From Nectonema munidae (lineage: Eukaryota > Nematomorpha > Nectonematoida > Nectonematidae): 64,000 nucleotides of DNA. The stretch is from contig JAUIRK010000903.1 in the NCBI GenBank assembly GCA_030549495.1, positions 682,001 through 746,000 on the forward strand, in the 5' to 3' direction. How positions within the stretch are numbered: position 1 is the stretch's first letter; every line of letters starts with the position of its first letter. Positions 63,626-64,000 of this stretch are shown one piece after another. The translations under genes and the position numbers were made by a program. The notes beneath the pieces were generated by a model. That model did not search any database and was not told where the DNA came from. It saw only the letters and a list, made by a program, of their open reading frames with translations.

Positions 63626-64000
63626 TCAATTTTCATAGACGTAGTTTACTTATTTTTTTTACGAAAATGTATTGATATTTTTATAACTTATTTTATTAGC
63701 CATTCTAAAGCATTTTTAGAAGACATGATCACTTTTCTTCATTTTCGTAATTTAATATTCCATTTGAATTTGAGACCGAGTAGCAGCATTATGCAACTAT
63801 CTTCTCGCTTACTCTTCTTATAGACAACCAAAAGACATTGATGAATAGTGAAGCTTAATGAAATAATTTATTTATGGATGAAATGGACGAGCTTGGTGTT
63901 TACACACAAGCACACCAATATCTTGCCTAAAACGACCACAATAAACACACGATGCGTAGTACATTTGTATTATGAAGCAGAAATTTCTTATAGGGGGGGG
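63626..64000. other. Right edge, nothing recognised
   Basis: Ends in a short poly-G run at 63993-64000. No gene was found. Confidence 0.3.

Overview
This is a eukaryotic, very AT-rich (roughly 70% A+T by eye), intron- and transposon-rich window with no bacterial-style operons. One host gene is identified firmly by joining exons by eye: the 5' portion of CPSF1 (CPSF160), the scaffold subunit of the cleavage and polyadenylation specificity factor. It lies on the + strand, with the start codon at 30195 and the last visible exon ending at 58145. Thirteen exons are assigned here: twelve with consistent splice phases and one tentative. Exon 2 was not found, and the 3' half should lie beyond the right edge. 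The CPSF1 peptide resembles animal CPSF160 proteins. The mix of hAT, piggyBac, pogo/Tigger, Jockey/R1-like LINE, Penelope-like and tRNA-derived SINE sequences suits an arthropod. A parasitic copepod such as a sea louse is a plausible guess, but that is inference.

Layout. 1-9 kb: one leucine-rich-repeat exon on the - strand (416-518) from a gene running off the left edge, a long foldback element (3369-4015), SINE and MITE copies, and two candidate first exons (6618 and 7164). 9.4-11.7 kb: a hAT transposon with terminal inverted repeats (TIRs) and a perfect 8-bp target-site duplication (TSD). 15.6-24.2 kb: three decayed piggyBac elements. The first holds a hAT MITE with a perfect TSD. The third (21688-24152, TTAA on both sides) is interrupted by a foldback MITE that itself carries a SINE. 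24.3-27.3 kb: a SINE and a LINE on the - strand that lacks its 3' end. 28-30 kb: SINEs and a MITE.

30.2-58.1 kb: CPSF1. Its 8.9-kb first intron holds a foldback element (32 kb), a SINE, a hAT MITE and a ZMYM1-like hAT into which a second hAT has inserted. Later introns hold a SINE, Penelope-like fragments, local tandem duplications and two piggyBac-like MITEs, one abutting a hAT MITE. 58.1-64 kb: a decayed ZBED5/SCAND3-like hAT on the - strand, an unrecognised GC-richer - strand ORF (61527-61760) and a deleted pogo/Tigger copy.

The transposase genes are all broken copies and do not work together. The most interesting signals are the nesting order, the repeated use of short palindromes inside piggyBac-like termini, the foldback families, and the weak splice donors of CPSF1. 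No clearly new multi-gene system was found.
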